From positions 74,303-138,302 of the forward strand of contig QANZ01018794.1 in the NCBI GenBank assembly GCA_003254925.1: DNA of 64,000 nt, read 5' to 3'. The stretch's first letter is position 1, and the number at the start of each line of letters is the position of its first letter. The position numbers and the translations under genes are program-made. The notes under the pieces were generated by a model. That model did not search any database. It was given only the letters and a program-made list of their open reading frames with translations, and was not told the origin of the DNA. This stretch comes from Chamaecrista fasciculata. Lineage: Eukaryota > Streptophyta > Magnoliopsida > Fabales > Fabaceae. Shown in pieces: positions 21,578 through 31,903 of this stretch.

Positions 21578-21606
21578 CCCGTGCAAATGCACGGGTCTCA
21601 TACTAG
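21578..21606 (+). repeat. Helitron 3' terminal hairpin and CTAG end
   Basis: A perfect 8-bp stem (CCCGTGCA/TGCACGGG) with an AA loop is extended by a flanking A:T pair. It is followed by TCTCATA and CTAG, then a host T. Spacing and base content fit the termination signal of rolling-circle transposition. Confidence 0.8.
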
Positions 21607-22167
21607 TATCTTTTAAAATAGATTCAAATTTTAAACATAATATTGTGTGGTATATTCTTCAATTTGCACAAAAAACAAATTCGGCAAAAAAAAAAAAAAT
21701 TGCACAAAAAAGTGAAGAAATTATTTTAATTATTAAGTTCAATATAACTGAATTGACTTTAAGCAGTTTTTATTATCGGTTTTTTAATAATAAAAATATA
21801 ATATTCTTTTAATGTCAAATTTTAGAAGAAGATTTTTATTATAAATTATGGAGTGAATTTTGTTTTAGTTTCATTTTTATGAAATAAATTTTTTTTATAT
21901 GTGTGATAATAAGTGAGTTAATGATTATTAAAAAATAAGTGAGTTAATAAATAAATAAATAAATAATTCTTTTTTAAAGTGAGTTACTTTCAATAATTTT
22001 TTTTTCTTAATCATACATTAAAGATAAATTTATAGTTAATTTTCTTTTTAAGAATTGATATTTTTTTTCACTTTCTTGTCCACTCACTTATTAATATATA
22101 TATATATATATAGAAAAAATCACTTAGATTAGACATCTAACTTAGAGATAAGAGCTAAAACTAATGA
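21607..22167. other. AT-rich spacer
   Basis: AT-rich, with a short (AT)n run near 22100. No gene or repeat arm is visible. Confidence 0.55.
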
Positions 22168-22275
22168 TTTAGTGAGTCATCTGTACGTACCTCTGTAAGT
22201 GCTCTTTGAGCCCAGAGGCCTGCGCTAACCTTAGATTGGAGCGTCATCTCTTCACCTAAGTTTTTTACCACCAAA
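22168..22275 (+). mobile_element. SINE family B, 3' fragment
   Basis: GTACCTCTGTAAGTGCTC, GAGGCCTGCG and TTCACCTAAGTTTTTTACC match in order the reverse complement of the SINE at 5547-5735. The tRNA-like head is missing or too diverged to see. Confidence 0.6.
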
Positions 22276-22406
22276 AAAGAAAGCTAAAACTAATGAAATC
22301 ACTATTGGGACAAACCGGAAATGGATCCTCTAGAGTTCCTTTCTCTAGAGTTCTTGTGGAGTATGAGAGAGAAAGGAAGAAAAAATAAGAGAGAGAAAGA
22401 GAAAAT

Positions 22407-22689
22407 TGTTATAAATAATTATGTTTGTGAATATCCACATTTGTCTTTTGGTATTCTCTATGCATAGAAGTTTGAGTTGTCCTTTACTTTCTCTATGTAC
22501 ATGAATATGACATTATCCCTTCATTATGTACATTAAGTTGGTACATCTCCCTTATAGATCCTTTAGCCTATAAATAGAGACTTTAGGTGTTGATGTAAAG
22601 TCGATGAGATGAGTTGAATGATAAGAACCACTCTCCTCTTTTACTTTTCTCTATTCTTTGAGTATTCATATTTCTTATATTTCATAACA
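22407..22689 (+). repeat. 5' LTR of the copia element
   Basis: A TATA box TATAAATA lies at 22569-22576, followed by pyrimidine-rich R/U5. One base differs from the 3' LTR (CCTCTTTTAC against CCTCTCTTAC). Confidence 0.93.
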
Positions 22690-23219
22690 CGTTATCAGCA
22701 CGAGCCTCTACCGGTTTGAGCTTTTAGCATATGTGCACGTGTCTACTCATTCAAGCTTTTGGCATCTGTTCATGGGTCTCTATCCATTTGAGTTCTAGGT
22801 AACTGAACATGAGCCTTTACCGGTGAGTTTTTGGTAACTAAGAACAAATCTCTTCTGATTTCAATTTTGGATAATTAAAGAGGTAAGTTAATTATCTTTC
22901 AAGTTTTCTTGTTAACTTACTAAAGGTAAGAAACTTTTATGCTGGATTGTTTATCATTATCATAATATATTTTATAAGTTTATTATTGTGGTTGTCTTCT
23001 TAAGATTTGGAAATGTTTCGTATAGCTTGAAACTTCATATGATTGAGTTTTCATATGATTAAATAAAAGTGACCAAGTCACATGTAATTACAGTTTCATA
23101 TGATTAAGTAAATGACTTGAAGTCATATTATGTTTTGATTCAACTTTATTGAATCAATTATTGTATTCTTGCCAAAGATTAGTGCAATGAAAGGTTATTG
23201 CACATGTTGATTATTTATC

Positions 23220-23465
23220 AAGGGCTATATTTTGGTATTTTGGCTATTGAAGCTGTTTAATATCACCCTTGACGGCTAATAAACTTTGGCTATTGAAGCT
23301 GTATAATATCAGCCCCGAAGGCTTAGACTTTAGCTATTGAAGCTGTCTTATATCAGGCCTAAAAGCTAATAGTTTGACTATTGAAATGATCCTATAATGC
23401 CTTGAAGACAATAATTTGGCTATTGAAGCTGTGTTATATCAGCCATGAAGGCTAATAGTCAAATA
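23220..23465 (+). repeat. Imperfect tandem repeats in the copia leader
   Basis: The phrase GGCTATTGAAGCTGT followed by ATATCAGCC and GAAGGCTAATA recurs about five times at roughly 50-60 bp spacing with drift. This non-coding array lies between the 5' LTR and the gag position. Confidence 0.75.
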
Positions 23466-24067
23466 GAAATTAATAACCTTGAAGGCGAACCTTGAAGGTG
23501 AATAGAATTATATTTTGACCAATTGCTGATAGCAATTACGGTGTTGTCAAAAAAAATATATATTTGTCAATAGTCCTGAAGACTAACATCAATCTAAATA
23601 TTTGATAGACCTGAAGGTCTATATCAAAATAAATGTTTATTTTATATGTGGATTGATTGATGTATTTTTAGATGTGATATGTGATCACAATTAATCTTGT
23701 GAGGTGTTTGATATGTCAAAAATTATTGATATTGAGTCTCCAGTAGAGACGGCAGTGACAATATGTCAATTATTAAATGAGATTGTCATTGATTTATTTT
23801 GACAAGTGAACCTGAAGTTCACAGTACATTTATTCTGATAATGATTATTTTTCTCTGAAAGAAAGAGAATTGAAAAATCTCACAAAGATACTTTGGAAGA
23901 GTAATAATATATACTCTAGAAGAGTGAGATTCTCATATTAACAAGATTATATTTCTTGATGTAACCCTGTAGTGGTTTGGAATTTGGATACTATTAAAGT
24001 ATGACATCAATAAACTCAAGGAGAATTTGAGTATATGATATGAACGAGTTCTTACGTCTTGGTATCT

Positions 24068-24205
24068 CAATGAATATGAGATAGTTCCTGAAGAACTAAA
24101 TATGATATGGTTCCTGAAGAACTGAATATTAGATAGTTCCTGAAGAACTGAATATGAGATAGTTCCTGAAGAACTAAATATGAGATAGTTCCCGAAGAAC
24201 TAATC
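24068..24205 (+). repeat. Short tandem repeat GAGATAGTTCCTGAAGAACT
   Basis: About five copies of a roughly 30-bp unit, each containing TAGTTCC(T/C)GAAGAACT, run head to tail. The core TTCCTGAAGAA is itself near-palindromic. A related motif lies in the copia LTR at 2457-2865. Confidence 0.75.
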
Positions 24206-24789
24206 CATTTTATTTAATTTATTTATCTCATTTATTTCTTTGATTGTATATTATTATTCTATTATCATTTTTAATTTGGTTAACAATTTATATGTTAATA
24301 ATGTATTACTTTATTTCTTTCAGCCTTTTTCATCTATCTTTATATGATCTCTTGTTTGTGTATAAATCATGTATCCATCTAATTGTACGTCATACGATCA
24401 AAAATCTTGTTGAATTATATCAAGCTTTCCTGAAGGAAAGCAAAATATGATGGAGGAAAAATGAAATATAATATCGGACATGTGATCGTATGCTCCAGAA
24501 GAGCCCTCCATCTTGTACTATATTTGTATTAGTATAATTAAAACATATGTTGTAATGGACCAGAAGTTCATTGACATATGTTGTAATGAAGCAGAGGTTC
24601 ATTATTTTAAAGGAGAAATGAACCAGAAGTTCATTAATTTAAAGGATACGTTTATAATTTTGTATGACCGGTTAGACCATCCCGGTTCACGAATAATGCG
24701 AACTCAAATTAATGCCTATTAAAGAACCAAAGGTTTCTTGTATATAATGAGTTCTTGTGTTGCATGTTCTCAATGAAAATTGGTTTTAA

Positions 24790-25270
24790 GACCATTACCA
24801 GCAAAAGTTGGGATTGGATCCCTTGGAATTCTTGAACGCGTTCATAGAAAAATTGTGGACCTGAAGTGCCACCTTGTGGACATGTCGATCCACTTTGTTC
24901 CAAGAAAAAGATTGAGCTCAAGTTTTGGATTATTCCATCAAGAAAATTTTATAATGCTGGTGAATTTATATCCCAAGTTTTAAAGGGCTATTATATGCTA
25001 GTTGGGATAAATGTGGTACATCATGTTATTTGTGTCCACACGGTAAATGGTCTTGTTGAATAATTAAATGCCTGATGAGAACATATCAATTTATATGATG
25101 CAGCACTTGTACGCATTAAATTAATAACGTATCGTAAATTCTCCCCTATGCTATTGGCTTTGGGTCAGGAGCCGAATATTTCTCATTTAAGAATTCTTTT
25201 GGTGCTGGATTTATATTGCTCCACCATGTGAATCAAAATGGGCGCCAACGAAAATTGAGAATATCAGTTG
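24790..25270 (+). pseudogene. Copia integrase remnants
   Basis: Pieces such as KVGIGSLGILERVH (about 24807) and LALGQEPNISHLRIL (about 25150) recall the GAG-pre-integrase/integrase stretches of plant copia polyproteins. They lie in different frames and are interrupted by stops. No continuous catalytic D,D35E domain can be read. Confidence 0.65.
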
Positions 25271-27099
25271 GGTATGGATCCCACTCACTTATTAAATATC
25301 TTAAACTCCTGAAGGGAGATAGTTCATGACATGATTTGTCAATGAAATTAATTTTTCAGCATTAGGGGGAGAAAGAAAATAGCTGGAATGGAAAAATGAA
25401 TTACAAGGAATGCATGATTATTATATTCATTTGATCCTCATGTGAACTTGAAGTTCAAAGAATAATTTATTTGAAGAATATTGTAAATAAATTGCAAAAT
25501 GCATTCACTGACCCATAGAAATGGTAAAGACAGATTTTCCAGCTGAAAATGCTCCAATATATATTGAAGTCCCTGAACGGACTAATCGGTTCCAGAGATA
25601 AGAATCCTCGAAAATAAAAGGAGCATATGAAAAAAAAAGGGTCGAATCGAGGAAATATATGAAGGCATAATGAATGAAAAATCTCCGGAAGAGATTCAGG
25701 TACCTGAAAGTGAAAAAAAAAAATGAGATCTCAATATGTTTATTATTGCCAAAGTATGGAACCGATATGAAAATATTGTCGACAAAGTATTTACATATAA
25801 TGTAGCGCTACAAATTACAAATTATAAAGAAATTGAGGATCATGAATAATAATTCGTCGAAGGATGTCGACGTGAATATTGGCCAAATTGACAAGAAAGG
25901 ATCCAAGATGAGTAAAACTCACTCGAGAAATGTGGAAATTTTTGGACTTGAAGTCCAGAGACATGATGGTGTACAGTCAGCATGATGGTGTATAGTCAGC
26001 ATGATGGTGTACAACCAGTTAAATATAAATAAGTCTTTGTGCGAAAAGAAATAAGAGAATTGAAATTTTTGAGATACAAAGACTAGAAATTTATTTTAAG
26101 GAGTTTAATTCTCCCGTGGTGGATGCAATTATTTTTGAATATATGATCTGACTGTTTATAAAAGGCTTTTGATGTCCAAATATTTGAAAGTGTGAAGTTA
26201 GTGGGGTACAAATGAGTTTATGAGTAAAATCGTAATGAAAATGTAAGGCTAAAGTCGTAAGATATAAACTCAAAGGTCTCACATTGAATATGTAAAGACA
26301 TATTCTCTGAAGATGAATGCAATCCCGAAGATGGATGCGACCCCCTTCAAATATTTTAGTAGTCTGGCATTGTATGAACAAACTTGATATACATATAATG
26401 ACTATGGTTATAGTCCATTCATATGGCTTATTGGACAATGAAGTTTATATGCAAATCCCTGAAGGATTATAGGAAGCATGTCAGATGTCTTGTTCAATAA
26501 AGATGAATAAAATCCTACATGAGCTTGAAAAAAAAAAATTTGGACATATGTGGTACAGTTATCTCAAGAAATATTATTTGAAAGATATCAAACTGTGTAT
26601 ATTTGTTATTGTTGGAACTCTTGAAGAGTTCAAAACATAGTACAATATTGATAGTTTTGCAAGAAAGATTTTGCAAAGATAAAATTTTGTCTCATCTTAC
26701 TGATTAAGTAAGTATATTATAATAGAAAGGTTATTACTCATATTATGTAAAAAGTGTATTGAGATACTTTCATATGGATAAGGTGCATGGAAATGGTGTG
26801 ACCATGACAGGTTAGATAAATCATTTGAAGTGATAAAGTATCCTATTAACCTCAAATGAAGATGCAATTCTTTGGTCCTGTAGTACCATATCTTCATATT
26901 ATAAGTGGATTACTGTTTTCAGTACACTTGCTAGCGAGATATAGTTCTTCATTAAAAGAAATGAAAAATATTTTAAAGATAAAGGTTTATTTTATTTAAA
27001 TAGATTTAGTTCATCATTACTTGATGATGTAGATGCTAGCGGATTATCTGACCTTCAGAGACAATGCATAAGGCAAATAAAAAAATGTGTTTAGTTTAG

Positions 27100-27360
27100 A
27101 CTACTAATTCAACACATCCAGAAGATGTGTAATTTGTTTTTGCAGGGAACTCTGTCAAGCTTATTGTATGAAGATAATATGACATGTATAGTTCAGCTAA
27201 AAGAAAATTTAGCAGATTTACTTGTGATATCAAAAGCAAGGCGACATAGAAGTTCAACAAGTTCGTTCAAGTGATAATTTAGCAAATTTATTTATGGAGG
27301 CATTGCCAATTGCAACATTTGAGAAATTGGTTCATCAGATTTGAATGCGGAAATTAAAAG
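27100..27360 (+). pseudogene. Copia RNase H C-terminal remnant
   Basis: RSSDNLANLFMEALP and following residues match the end of the RNase H domain of copia polyproteins. Upstream, the LYEDN-like active-site segment is shifted out of frame. Together with the purine tract and LTR, this fixes the 3' end of the element. Confidence 0.7.
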
Positions 27361-27508
27361 ATCCTTAGTGATGTTATGATGAGGGGGAGATACGCGCTGT
27401 ACTCTTTTTCCATTCGCCATGGTTTTGTCCCACTGGGTTTTCCTGGCAAGGTTTTTAATGAGGCAGCATGTAATGCGTATCAATAAATTGTGGATATTCA
27501 AGGGGGAG

Positions 27509-27791
27509 TGTTATAAATAATTATGTTTGTGAATATCCACATTTGTCTTTTGGTATTCTCTATGCATAGAAGTTTGAGTTGTCCTTTACTTTCTCTATGT
27601 ACATGAATATGACATTATCCCTTCATTATGTACATTAAGTTGGTACATCTCCCTTATAGATCCTTTAGCCTATAAATAGAGACTTTAGGTGTTGATGTAA
27701 AGTCGATGAGATGAGTTGAATGATAAGAACCACTCTCCTCTCTTACTTTTCTCTATTCTTTGAGTATTCATATTTCTTATATTTCATAACA
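27509..27791 (+). repeat. 3' LTR of the copia element
   Basis: It is identical to 22407-22689 except for one transition. It follows the polypurine tract AAGGGGGAG directly. Confidence 0.93.
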
Positions 27792-27919
27792 AAAATATTA
27801 TTTTACATATTGTTATTTCATGTATTTCATATTTTCTCTCTTTTCTTCTTCCTTTCTCTTTCATACTTCACAAGAACTCTAGAGAAAAGAACTCTAGAGG
27901 ATCCGATCTCGGACAAACC

Positions 27920-28289
27920 GTAGAATAAGTGAAAAACTTTAAAAACTAAAATTGAGCAAAAAATAGTTAATGGACTAAAACTAACTTTATTTCATACTTG
28001 AAGGACTAAAATAAAATGTTCATAAAAAAGGACTAAAATAAGGTTTTAACCAATGATCTTTAATGAGTTTTAATCCTCCTTGTATTAGTATTATTTGAAA
28101 AGGAAGCCAAAGAATAATATTTATTTAAAATTCTATAATTTTAATATTTTATCTTAAATTTTTATTGTATTTAATTTAAGGATAATCACCACTATATATT
28201 CTTTAATTATTTTACAACGTAAAATCTATAATTAAAAAAGGAATTATAAGTATCACNAATTCGCAAAAAAAAAAACCCAAAAGCTATAT
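27920..28289. other. AT-rich spacer with GGACTAAAA motifs
   Basis: Scattered GGACTAAAA/AGGACTAAAATAA motifs suggest a worn fold-back arm, but no partner arm is clear. An N occurs at 28257. Confidence 0.45.
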
Positions 28290-28345
28290 GTTGTTTTTGG
28301 TAGGTTAATTTTTTTATAATTGAGATCGTCAACAAATAAAATCAA

Positions 28346-29649
28346 GAGAAAATCTACTTTTGGGTCCCTTAATTGTTATTGAGTCAACGATTTGGTCCTT
28401 GAATTGTGGGAAATTACAACTCAGTCCTTCAATTTTACACTTCCGTCTACGTTTTGGTCCCCCAGGTGTGGTCCGTCAGTCATGAAGCTGTTAAGTGATG
28501 ATGTGTCACTGTTAAGTGCTTAGGTGGCTATTAACTGCTGAGTTGACATCCAAATAATATATCCTACTCATTTTTTCATTTTACACCTCATAAAAAGGAC
28601 ATGAATGCAACATTTTATAACATTTCAATATCATAAACACAAAAAAAAAAAAAACAAGGGCCATTATGAAGTTTTCAAGCTCTCCTCTTCTTCATCTTCT
28701 TCTTCAACTTCCTTCCAAGGAATCCATCTAGTTGAAAACTGAATCTGACAAGTTTTACATCCCTGGATTCCCTCACAACTACCAATTCCATCAATCTCAG
28801 CTTCATCGATTCTTGAGCGTCGCCAACGAAACCGACGCTTGGTCTCGATTATTTCAAACTCAAATTGCTCTCTCCATGAACTCCAGCGCTTGGATTAGCA
28901 ACACGGTCGAAGAAATCGAGCCATTAGGATTACAACTTATGAGAAAATTCGTCGGTTCTCCTGTTTACACCATCGACCCTCTTCTCTCTACTGATTCCAG
29001 TACAGATTCAAAGCATGGTTTAGGTAAAGAACCTAGAATCGCCCTTGAAAATTAAATCGAATAGCTAAATATAAATCCAGATTGCTCTGTTCTATACATC
29101 TATTTTGAATCTCACAACTCAATCAGCAGAAGACGGCGAGGAAGTAGAATAAGAAGTCACGTAATCCTCCGTCGAGCCCTAGCGCCCAAAACGTCGTCGT
29201 TGCGAAGGTCAGAGAAAGGAGTAAAAATGGCGGGAGCGAGACGAAAAGGAGAGAGACGAGGTAGGAGAATCGACGGTAAGTGTTGTGAGAAGTTTCTCTG
29301 ATGAAGATTTGGCGTTCTTGGAGGATCACAGGGAGAGCTTGGTTTTTTGTTTTTGTGTTTCTGATATTGAAATGTTATAGTATGTTGCATTCAGGTCCTT
29401 TTTATGAGGTGTAAAATGAAAAAATGAGTAGGATATATTATTTGGATGCCAACTCAGCAGTTAACAGCCACCTAAGCACTTAACAGTGACACATCATCAA
29501 TTAACAGCTCCATGACTTACGGACCACACTTAAGGGACCAAAACGTAGACAGAAGTGTACAATTGAGGGACTGAGTTGTAATTTCCCACAATTGAGGGAC
29601 CAAATCGTTGACTCAGTAACAATTGAGGGACCAAAAAATAGGTTTTCTC
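28346..29649. mobile_element. Pack-MULE with a captured glycosyltransferase fragment
   Basis: Terminal inverted repeats of about 300 bp (28346-28645, 29355-29649) start GAGAAAAC/T. They are flanked by a perfect 9-bp duplication TAAAATCAA (28337-28345, 29650-29658), the mark of Mutator-like elements. There is no transposase. The interior holds a UGT-like coding fragment (28732-29055) and a second GC-rich block at about 29155-29340 that may come from another gene. The element sits inside an older family-R repeat, whose halves lie at 28290-28345 and 29659 onward. Confidence 0.92.
28732..29055 (+). pseudogene. Captured UDP-glycosyltransferase (UGT92-like) fragment
   Basis: A 107-codon frame without an ATG start encodes FYIPGFPHNYQFHQSQLHRF, then SAWISNTVEEIEPLGLQLMR and a PVYTIDPLL-like segment. 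This is the N-terminal-to-middle linker part of plant family-1 glycosyltransferases, where W.CNTVEEIEPLGL..LR and V..VGPLLP are characteristic of UGT92A proteins. The PSPG sugar-donor box lies further C-terminal in the family and is absent. The fragment has no internal stop, so capture may be fairly recent or selection may have acted. No enzyme activity is expected. Confidence 0.85.
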
Positions 29650-29658
29650 TAAAATCAA

Positions 29659-29960
29659 ATTAGGTCTTGAAAACGGGTCTAAAGTTACTTTCGAGTTCGA
29701 TTCGATCTCATTCGTTGACAGTCTCAATTGGGCAAAAAATGACTTATAAAGAGTAATAGCTTTAAACCTATCGCATTTGGGCTTAAAATTAGATAGATAT
29801 GATCAATTTAATTTTATTTGTTGACAATCTCAACTAAATAGATATGATTAATAAAAATCAATACGTAACTCTAGACTTATCTCTTTTAGTAACTTTATAT
29901 AAGTTTAAAATAAGAGAGATATGTAAAATCAATCCACTCATTCAAACCAAAAAATAAAAA
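29659..29960. repeat. Family R repeat, right half
   Basis: Phrases such as GTTGACAGTCTCAATTGGG and ATCGCATTTGGGCTTAAAAT match the interior of the repeat at 9773-10683. The left half is cut off by the Pack-MULE. Confidence 0.5.
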
Positions 29961-30074
29961 TCTATGGAAATATGAAATATCGCTTTTACAAAAAAGGAAA
30001 ATTAAAAACTTAGATTAAAACTCACTTCAAATCAAATATATAAGATCAAAAGTATAATTTTTTGTGCTTGTGTG

Positions 30075-30230
30075 GATTCAGACATGTTGGCCGCCATGAA
30101 GCATGTTTATTCAAAGATATATTTGGAGTTGCTTTGCCTAGGGGATTTTAGTCCCTGTGTTTTTTGTTTTTTTGTTGTTTCTTTTGTGTCTTTGGCCGTG
30201 AGGCCTCCTTGTAACTACAAAAAAAATAAA
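30075..30230 (+). mobile_element. LINE-like 3' tail
   Basis: A stretch ending in TTTGGCCGTGAGGCCTCC and a short A-run resembles the 3' untranslated ends of plant L1-type LINEs. It shares composition and layout with the minus-strand piece at 38225-38320. No reverse transcriptase is present. Confidence 0.35.
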
Positions 30231-30690
30231 GTATAATTTGAGCTAAAATAATATAAATGAGTATCAAATTAAAAGAAAAGGTATATTTTCAATTTGTGAG
30301 GAAATATATATGGAGATTGATATCCAAAGGAAAGGAGTATAAGATGATGAGGTTTGGACTTATCCTAAAAGTAAGAATCCGAAGATGGGGACAGAGTTTA
30401 TGCACATCCTTTGATATTTGTTTCCACTTGAGGCACTATTTACGTAATTTATTTCAATTTGATAAAAAGAAAATAAATCACATATTCAATAGGATTTTTA
30501 GTGCTTTACAATTATGAAGTCTTAAATATTCTTTTTCCCCTTCTTTGCAGCTTAGTAAAATGAATAAGAAAATATACTTTTCAAATCTTTTTTAAAATTA
30601 TTAAAAATAACATTTACTTTCTGAATATTAAAAATACTTTTTGTATATGATATTTTTATAAATATTATCTATTTAACTCTGATCGATGAC
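30231..30690. other. AT-rich spacer
   Basis: I see no convincing gene. The open frame at 30257-30517 has no recognisable domain. Confidence 0.5.
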
Positions 30691-30699
30691 TATTATAAA

Positions 30700-30980
30700 A
30701 GAAAGAGTAAAATAACAATTTGGTTACTGAAAGATTGTCGAATTGACAACTTAATCATTGAATAATTGAAATACACAGCTTAATTCTTAAAAGATCAAAA
30801 CAGTATACTAATTAATCATTTTTATGGACTAAATAGTATAACGTTTTAATCTTTTAGAGATTAAAGAGTATATTGTTTTGATCTTTTACGGACTAAATGT
30901 GTCTTTTAATCTTTTAAGGATTGAGTTATCAATTCAGTAATCTTTTCGGGACTAAATTGTTAGTTTATGACTTTATTCTA
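30700..30980. mobile_element. Fold-back MITE-like repeat
   Basis: The motifs GATCTTTTA(G/C)GGACTAAA and their inverse alternate, and the two halves can fold on each other. A related element lies at about 60040-60270 in a kinase intron. No target duplication could be fixed. Confidence 0.5.
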
Positions 30981-31165
30981 AAAAAAACTCTAAATGACGT
31001 TTATTAAGAGATTGAATAATCAATGTTTATAAATAAATTAGATTAAAAAATATGTTTATAATATTCAAGGACTATATTATAATATTAAAATTAATTTAAG
31101 GACCAATGTGATTGAGAGAATGACGTTCAATGCTTCAAACAAAGGCTTTTAGTCTTAGCAGAAAA

Positions 31166-31173
31166 TATATAAA
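31166..31173 (+). promoter_or_regulatory. Probable TATA box of the RF298-like gene
   Basis: TATATAAA lies upstream of a region that changes to UTR-like composition at about 31200. A second candidate, ATATAAAG, lies about 12 bp downstream. Confidence 0.45.
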
Positions 31174-31199
31174 TGCATATAAAGCAGAAAGAAAGAAAG

Positions 31200-31902
31200 A
31201 AAAAACTGAAATAAAAAAAGTTGTATATTTTCCGTCTGATTCTCCGATGTTCTAAAGATCGATCATACCTTTGATAGCTCGTCAATTACTCCAATCGGGT
31301 ACTTCTCGATCGTCTAATACTGATTATAACTCTCATCTTCTTCCGCAGGTATTTGGGATCTTCTTCGTATTACTGGCTGCGCATGTATTCGGAACGAAAT
31401 TCGCTTTTATTATAATTTTTTTCCTTTTTTTCTGATCCGTGGGTGTGTTTGGAGTATTCATATGTATGTGAATTCGTTTTGATGGTTTCAGTTTTGGTGT
31501 TTTGACAACTGGTTCTGCTCTTCTCGCTGTAGATTATTACTGGGTATTTGTTTCTGTGTAGTGAGCTTTTGTTGATTGATTAATTGATTGATTGATTGCT
31601 TTTCCTTCTCTATTCGAATCGCTCAGGGACTTGTTTATCGTAGGCTGCAATACTGAAATTCAGGTATAAGGAGTTCTTGGTTCTTAAATGCATGCATTGC
31701 CTTATAATCGTGTGTTGATTATTACTTATTTTGTTAGTGTGGATAATGTTGCAAGCTCTCTTATGACTATGAGCTCCCCTCATTAATGTTTATTTTCAGA
31801 TTTTTGTCATTTTTTGTGTAAACATATTATGTGTGCTTATGAATTGATGGTACATGAAACTCTTTATAAATGTATTCATTTTTTTTTTTCGGTTTTTGCT
31901 AG
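31200..31902 (+). other. 5' UTR and 5'-UTR intron of the RF298-like gene
   Basis: A leader at about 31200-31348 ends at TTCCGCAG|GTATTT, and a T-rich acceptor TTTTTGCTAG ends at 31902, two bases before the ATG. This gives a 554-bp intron in the 5' UTR. An additional small leader exon near 31626-31665 cannot be excluded. Confidence 0.55.
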
Positions 31903-31903
31903 A

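Larger units (their letters stand above)
16499..21606 (+). mobile_element. Candidate non-autonomous Helitron with captured gene fragments
   Basis: The right end reads CCCGTGCAAATGCACGGG (8-bp-stem hairpin, 21578-21595), a 7-nt spacer, then CTAG (21603-21606) followed by T. This is the classical Helitron 3' terminus. The proposed left end is TCTA after an A at 16498; an N at 16503 blurs it. No terminal inverted repeats or target duplication are expected for this class. Inside lie exon-like pieces with splice sites from several unrelated genes (gamma-COP, PP2C, raffinose-synthase-like, others). No Rep/helicase frame is present. The right end is strong; the left end is an inference. Confidence 0.75.
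22407..27791 (+). mobile_element. Copia LTR retrotransposon, decayed interior
   Basis: Two 283-bp LTRs (22407-22689, 27509-27791) differ at one base. They begin TGTTATAA and end ATAACA, and are flanked by AAAAT (22402-22406, 27792-27796). A purine tract AAGGGGGAG precedes the 3' LTR. The interior shows copia order (integrase-like at about 24790-25270, RNase H end at about 27100-27360) but is full of stops and shifts. Instead of TGGTATCAGAGC the sequence after the 5' LTR is CGTTATCAGCACGAG. The copy looks young as an insertion but old as a coding unit. Confidence 0.92.
22317..27910. mobile_element. Small Mutator-type MITE split by a copia element
   Basis: The left part (22317-22406) and right part (27797-27910) are inverted copies: GGATCCTCTAGAG and CTCTAGAGGATCC, with shared AGAGAAAGGAAGAA. 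They are flanked by a perfect 9-bp direct repeat GGACAAACC (22308-22316, 27911-27919; a tenth base also matches). Together they form a roughly 200-bp MITE. The copia element at 22407-27791 sits in its middle, so the MITE is the older insertion. Confidence 0.8.

Noticed and set aside
16499..21606. Reading 16.5-21.6 kb as one ordinary multi-exon host gene
   Set aside because: The exon pieces come from proteins of unrelated function, some carry stops or shifts, and the segment ends in a Helitron terminus.
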